Assembly: GCF_036370855.1 (NCBI RefSeq)
Contig: NC_088111.1
Location: forward strand, 21,363,501 to 21,427,500
From: Dromaius novaehollandiae
Taxonomy: Eukaryota; Chordata; Aves; Casuariiformes; Dromaiidae
Direction of reading: 5' to 3'
DNA length: 64,000 bases
Each line of letters opens with the position of its first letter. Position 1 is the stretch's first letter. The position numbers and the translations under genes were made by a program. Below are positions 59,641-64,000 of this stretch, piece by piece. Under the pieces are notes generated by a model. That model saw only the letters and a program-made list of their open reading frames with translations. It had not been told where the DNA came from and searched no databases.

Positions 59641-59922
59641 ATGTCAACCTTAGAGGGTTATGATCAGCAGCCTGAAGTCCAGCTGGAGGCCTGTCACTGT
59701 GGTGTACCCCTGTGGTGTACTCCAGGGGTCAATACTGGGCCAATGCTGTTTAATGTTTTTGATAATAACCTGTATTATGGGACAGAGTGTACTCTCAGCA
59801 AGTTTGCAGATGATGCCAAATTGGGAGGTATGGTTGATAGACCAGATAGTTGTGCTACCATTCTGAGGGACCTCAGCAGGCTGGAGAAATACGCCAACAG
59901 GAATCTCATGAAGTTCAGTTAG
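59641..59922 (+). pseudogene. CR1 reverse-transcriptase fragment with the FADD motif
   Basis: This short open stretch within the CR1 copy keeps the FADD catalytic box and the following KLGG and RLEKYANRNLMKF words of the CR1 ORF2. It is closed by stops on both sides and is a relic, not a gene. Confidence 0.85.
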
Positions 59923-60148
59923 CGGAAATGCAAAGTCCTGTACCTGGGGAGCAATAACACCATGTGCTGATACAGGCCAGGGGCTAACTGACTGGGAAGT
60001 CCTGGTGGGGGGCCTGATGAGCAACAGGCTACACATAAGTCAGCAATGAGCCATCGTGGCAAAGAAGGCCAACAGCTTCTTGAGCAGCATTAGGAAGAGT
60101 GTCATCAGCAGGTCAAGGGAGGTGATAATTCCCATCTAGTAAGCGCTG

Positions 60149-60600
60149 ATGAGACTGCCTCTGGAGTGCTGTGTCTGCTTCTGGGCATGCTGCTACAAAA
60201 GAGACATGGACATACTGGAGCAAAGCCAGAGAAGGGCCACAAAGATGATTAAGGGCTTGGAGCATCTGACATATGAGAAGAGGCGGAGAGAGCTGGGATT
60301 GTTCAGGCTGGGGAGAAGAGGCTCAGAGGGAATCTTATCAATATGTATAAATACCTGATGGGAGGGAGTAAAGAAAATGGAGCCAGATTCTCTGTGGTAT
60401 CTAGTGAATGGATAAGAGGCAATGGACACAAATTGAAATACAAAAAAATCCATTTAAATATAAGAAAAATATTTATGGAAAAGGTGGTCAAGCACTGCAA
60501 TGAGTTGCGCAGAGAGACTGTGGAGTCTCCAGCACTGGAGATATTCAAAATCTGCCTGGATGTGGTCCTGAGTACCCTGTTGCCGTTGACCCTGCTTTGA
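60149..60600 (+). pseudogene. CR1 ORF2 C-terminal fragments
   Basis: Two overlapping frames (60149-60358 and 60343-60600) carry the typical C-terminal words: SGVLCL-type text, QSQRRATKMIKGLEHLTYEK, YLMGGSKENGARFS and RGNGHKLKYKKIHLNIRK. A frameshift near 60340 separates them. They belong to the CR1 copy and are inactive. Confidence 0.85.
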
Positions 60601-60667
60601 GCAAGGGAGTTGGACTACACAATCTCCAGAGGTCCCTTCCAAGCTCAACTATTCTGTGGTTCTGTTC

Positions 60668-63600
60668 AATGAAGGCTGCACAGTGACCACTGCTTTGGCC
60701 ACATCTGGCCTGTCCAGCCATGATCAGAGGAGCTATTTGGCCCAGGACAACTGCTAGGACAGGCTGTTGGAAAGTTTTCCCTCATGAGAAAAGACAGCAG
60801 CAGTCAAATGGAAGGCTGGAAGATGCTGGGATGGTGTGGGGAGTCTGTTTCTGCCTCCTTGCTTGCATTTGTAACCCCCCTCCTGCAATTCAGGACAGGC
60901 ATACTGTGCACCTTGAGGGCAGAATAATCTCCTTACTGGGCACTGTGGTCACATTTTGGAAAAACAAATAAAGAAGCCTAGCTGGGAATACCCCAAGCCA
61001 AAACATTGCCAGGAGCCTCCTTGAGCGGTTACCCCCAGTCGGGTCCGATAGCGAGGGAAGGAGCTACAGGGCAGCCTGCTTGGGGAGAGCATGAGGGAAA
61101 GAAAGGTGAGCAGCAGGTACACTGGCGTTTGGAGCCGGAACCCTTGCATCCCCAGAGGGATTATTGGCGATGAAGCCTCTGGAAGGATCAGTCCAGACCT
61201 CTTTCTTCTGACAGAGCTGAAATCCCTCTGAGAAGCAGCTGCTAGGGAAGCTGGGGAGATTGGGGCTAATCTTAGCCTTAATCAGTTTTCCTATGAGTAA
61301 AATCCCAATTGCAGCAGTGGAGAACACTGAAGAACTTGAAGGAGCAAAATCATCAGGTAACAAACTCTCATCTGAAAGGTAGAGATCTCTTGGCAAATTG
61401 TGTGTGTGTGTTTGTATATACATATATATGTGTGTGTGTGTATATATATATAATCTCTCCCTTCCTTGCCCCTCAGGGAAGAGGGTCAAACATTAGCCTG
61501 ATGCTCCGTGTAGCTCGTCAGTCCCCAGTGCTGGGAGTACTGTGTTCGCAGTGGGTCGGAGCCACTGTTGGTAGCGCGGCTGTAGTGAGGGCTGTGGTGT
61601 GCAGGGCTTGGGGACCTGTGTCCCCCACATGTTGGACCCCACTGTACAGTACCTGGGTGAGACATTTGGCTGCTGTCATGCTAAGTCGTGGTCCATGACC
61701 ACTCTTCTGCCTTTCCCCTCCTGGGATTGGGGGAAGCTGTGAAGGAGCTTTTAGTGCTTGTCCATGTAAATTCAGAAATATCTGGGCCTGGGGACTGATG
61801 GTCAGTGTGTACACCATGGAGCCCAGTGGTTTCCCCCTCTCATTCAGGCAGGGAAGGCTGTATGGGACTGCAATGGTGTCAGTGTCCCCTGGGGGATGAC
61901 AGCCTTTCCCAGCCTCCCTGTATGAATGTTTGCTCCCTCCCAGCTCATGTCTCATGCTTTTCTGGGCTTGATGGCCAGGGTGGGTGCTAGATGGGTGCCT
62001 GGAGGTGCAAGGGGATGCTGTGCAGCTGGGAGTTCTGGTGCCAGCACTGCCATGTGCCACAGCTTTCTCTGTGCAGCTATCCCTAGAGCGTGGCTCCTTG
62101 GGGGAAGGAGAGGGAAAACAGGCACCGGGGTCTTTCCCTGGGGAGCCAGTGCAAACTCTTTGTCTTCAGCCCCGGGTTCTCCAGGGGGCTTGTGCTGCTG
62201 GTGGGAGGCCTAGAGATCCCCACAACATTGGGGCTGTCTGTGCTAGTGATCATCAGGCATACTCAGGATAGGACTTAGGAGGAGGTCTCTGAGGTTTTCC
62301 CTTTGCCAGTGGAAGTCCAGCCTTGCTAGAGAAATGCCAACCTTCCTCCCATCTGGGTTTCCCATGCCTGCTCCCTTCCTCAGGCTGCTGGCCTGAGATG
62401 TTAGCCATGATTTTGGAGTTAACAAAGAGGCAAATGTTTGCTTTGTGACTGGCCTTTTACATTTGTTTTGTTTCAAGCCATCATCTCTGTCACGCTTGGG
62501 ACAATATCACTATGATCACTATGTCTGGGGCTGCAATTCCCTGCACGCTTGGCAACATCAGTAAATGAAACACTGCCTTGGTCTCTTCAGCCCAGCTGGA
62601 GAAGTCTGGCTGGGCACAGGGGGGCAACAGCCTGTGAGCAGGGTCTCTACAGCAGTGTTTTTCCCAAACTGGTCTATGTTTGCTAGGAGACAGGACTCAC
62701 AATAAAGCTCTGTTTCCAGCCTTGCTGGCGATAGCCACAGGGAGGATGTTTAACTGGAGGGCTGGTATGCACTTCTCTCTTCCTCCAGTATTGGGGAAGG
62801 GGGACTGAAGCAGTGGCATTGCTGGGAGCAGTGGGGCTGGAGGGGGCAGACTGGGGCTGAACCCACTGCTGTTGCCTTCTAGGTGCTGTTGGACAGGTTA
62901 TTCTGGGGAGCCACCAGGATCCATGGCTCCTCCACAGCAGAGCGCCAGTTCCTGGCCAGTGTTTGTTAGGCTGGAGTTTGCAGGGCAGGAGCCTGGCCTG
63001 CAACCTGAGTGCCAGAGAGCACTGCATTGGACTTGCCCCGGTGCTGCTCTCCTGTACTGACGAGGGGCTTTTTTTCAGCACAGGTGATGCTGTGTCCTTG
63101 CAAGCACCAGAAGCCCCCAGTGAGGAGCACAGCCCTGCAGATATGGGGAGTGAGGCAGGATCCAGATACAGGAGATGTCGGATAAGCACTCCAAAGCAGC
63201 GAATGAACAAAGCTAAATGCCGAGGTGGCTTTGGGAGGCCTGAGCACCGCATTGCTGGAGGAGTGGTTGTGTCCGGTGCATCCAGGTGGGAGGGCCCTGT
63301 TATGTGTAGAGCTTTTGCATGTGATTGGAGCCACATGCACACTCAGAGAGAGTGCAAAAATGAAACTCATCGGGGGAAATTAGTTCAAGTGGAGTTCACG
63401 CATTTGGGATCTCTAAGGCCGAGGGTAGCAAGTGTGCAGGCTAAGGTCCAGATTCCCAATGAGACTCATACACAGATCACGGTATTTATAAATTCAGTCT
63501 TATTTCACAGAAATAAAATACAGGAATGTAGAAGCATGCGTATTTTGTTATAGCGTTCCTTAAAAATAGCTGCCAGTAATACCAAATTTCTACTATGAAC

Positions 63601-64000
63601 AAAGAATCATATCCTTAGTCGGTCCTGTGGTAATTTAGCAACTATCAATTTGATCAGACAGAGACTAACTTTCCAGGGATTCCTCTGACAAAGGGTCCCC
63701 AGAATCTAGAAGATTATCCAATTACAATTTAGAGAAACTTACAGCAGTGATGACTAACTAAAGATAGAAGTCTATGAGAGTGTTAGGAAAAGAGAAAGAA
63801 AGAATGTTAGAGCATGTGTGTATAAGAGAGAGAGAATGCTTCACTTTCTCATGAGTCAAGTGAGGAGAATTATACCTGTCATTCAGTTTTGTGGTGAGTG
63901 GAGTCAAGGTCCCTAGTGTTGGGTTTGGACCTGCTCACTTTCCTTCATCTCTTCTTTTCTTCAACTTCTCTCTCGCTCTCTCTCTGCTATGTGCACACCC
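60668..64000. other. Right-hand intergenic DNA: no supported gene
   Basis: About 3.3 kb holds a TG/TA microsatellite (61400-61453), short (GA)n near 63820 and (TC)n near 63975. Several open frames of 60-219 codons on both strands overlap one another and show no domain, signal or family similarity. If gene order is as in mammals, RAB11FIP3 might follow further right on the minus strand, but none of its coding sequence was recognised here. Confidence 0.55.
61400..61453 (+). repeat. Compound TG/TA microsatellite
   Basis: (TG)n, TTTGTATATACA, TATATA, a second (TG)n and (TA)n follow one another. Confidence 0.95.

Larger units (their letters stand above)
58590..60667 (+). mobile_element. CR1 LINE, 5'-truncated, about 2.1 kb, inactive
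   Basis: This is the longest mobile element of the window. The 3' end (GGACTACACAATCTCCAGAGG then CCCTTCCAAGCTC and ATTCTGTGGTTCTG) is the usual CR1 terminus. Reverse-transcriptase words are spread over several frames: PGNYGPVSL and SQHGFTKGKS (near 59320-59460), DFSKAFSTVSRDIL (near 59530), VLQGSILG (near 59720), SKFADDAKLGG with the catalytic FADD at 59803-59814, and RRATKMIKGLEH (near 60230). The endonuclease part is absent because the copy is truncated upstream of about 58590, and in-frame stops and frameshifts break the rest. CR1 moves by target-primed reverse transcription and commonly leaves such 5'-truncated copies. Confidence 0.95.

Noticed and set aside
62683-63342. 219-codon minus-strand open frame near the right edge
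   Set aside because: The translation has no family features, and it overlaps equally open frames on the other strand. I considered a RAB11FIP3 3' exon but saw no coiled coil or Rab-binding motif.

Overview
The window is vertebrate nuclear DNA, most likely from a bird. It carries CR1 LINEs of the type common in birds, including one long copy at about 58.6-60.7 kb that ends in the usual CR1 3' tail. It also has old MIR-like SINE remnants, one CpG-island promoter, long introns and GT-AG splice sites. I saw no Alu, B1 or L1 sequence. Calling it a bird rather than another sauropsid rests on how the CR1 copies look and was not checked by a search.

The only protein-coding gene I can support is the 5' part of CAPN15 (calpain-15, the small optic lobes homologue), on the minus strand. 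Three coding exons lie in the leftmost 5.4 kb: 3933-5408 (start codon and all RanBP2/NZF zinc fingers), 469-677 (start of the calpain protease core, ending at the catalytic cysteine) and 39-222. The phases join exactly to give residues 1-623. The rest of the protease and the C-terminal domain lie beyond the left edge. The protein shows six W-x-C-x2-C ... C-x2-C fingers, one more than I recall for mammals.

Upstream of the coding exon is an apparent first intron of about 48 kb (5431-53716). It holds no recognisable coding exon, one 3' CR1 fragment (12.3-12.7 kb), a weaker CR1-like tail (44.2 kb), scattered MIR-like remnants, microsatellites and several poly(C) runs. A 117-bp two-copy tandem duplication lies in the second intron (3.5-3.8 kb). 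The intron starts at a strong minus-strand donor at 53716 inside a CpG island (about 53.2-54.75 kb), which I take as the CAPN15 promoter and noncoding first exon. Three ZNF143/THAP11-like elements sit within it.

To the right (54.8-64 kb) is more AT-rich, gene-poor DNA with an old antisense LINE-like remnant, the long CR1 copy and a TG/TA microsatellite. No second gene is supported there. Almost all the open frames of 60-280 codons outside the CAPN15 exons look like chance or GC-driven frames. I found no convincing sign of a new biological system. The best leads are the extra zinc finger, the ZNF143-like elements and the tandem duplication.
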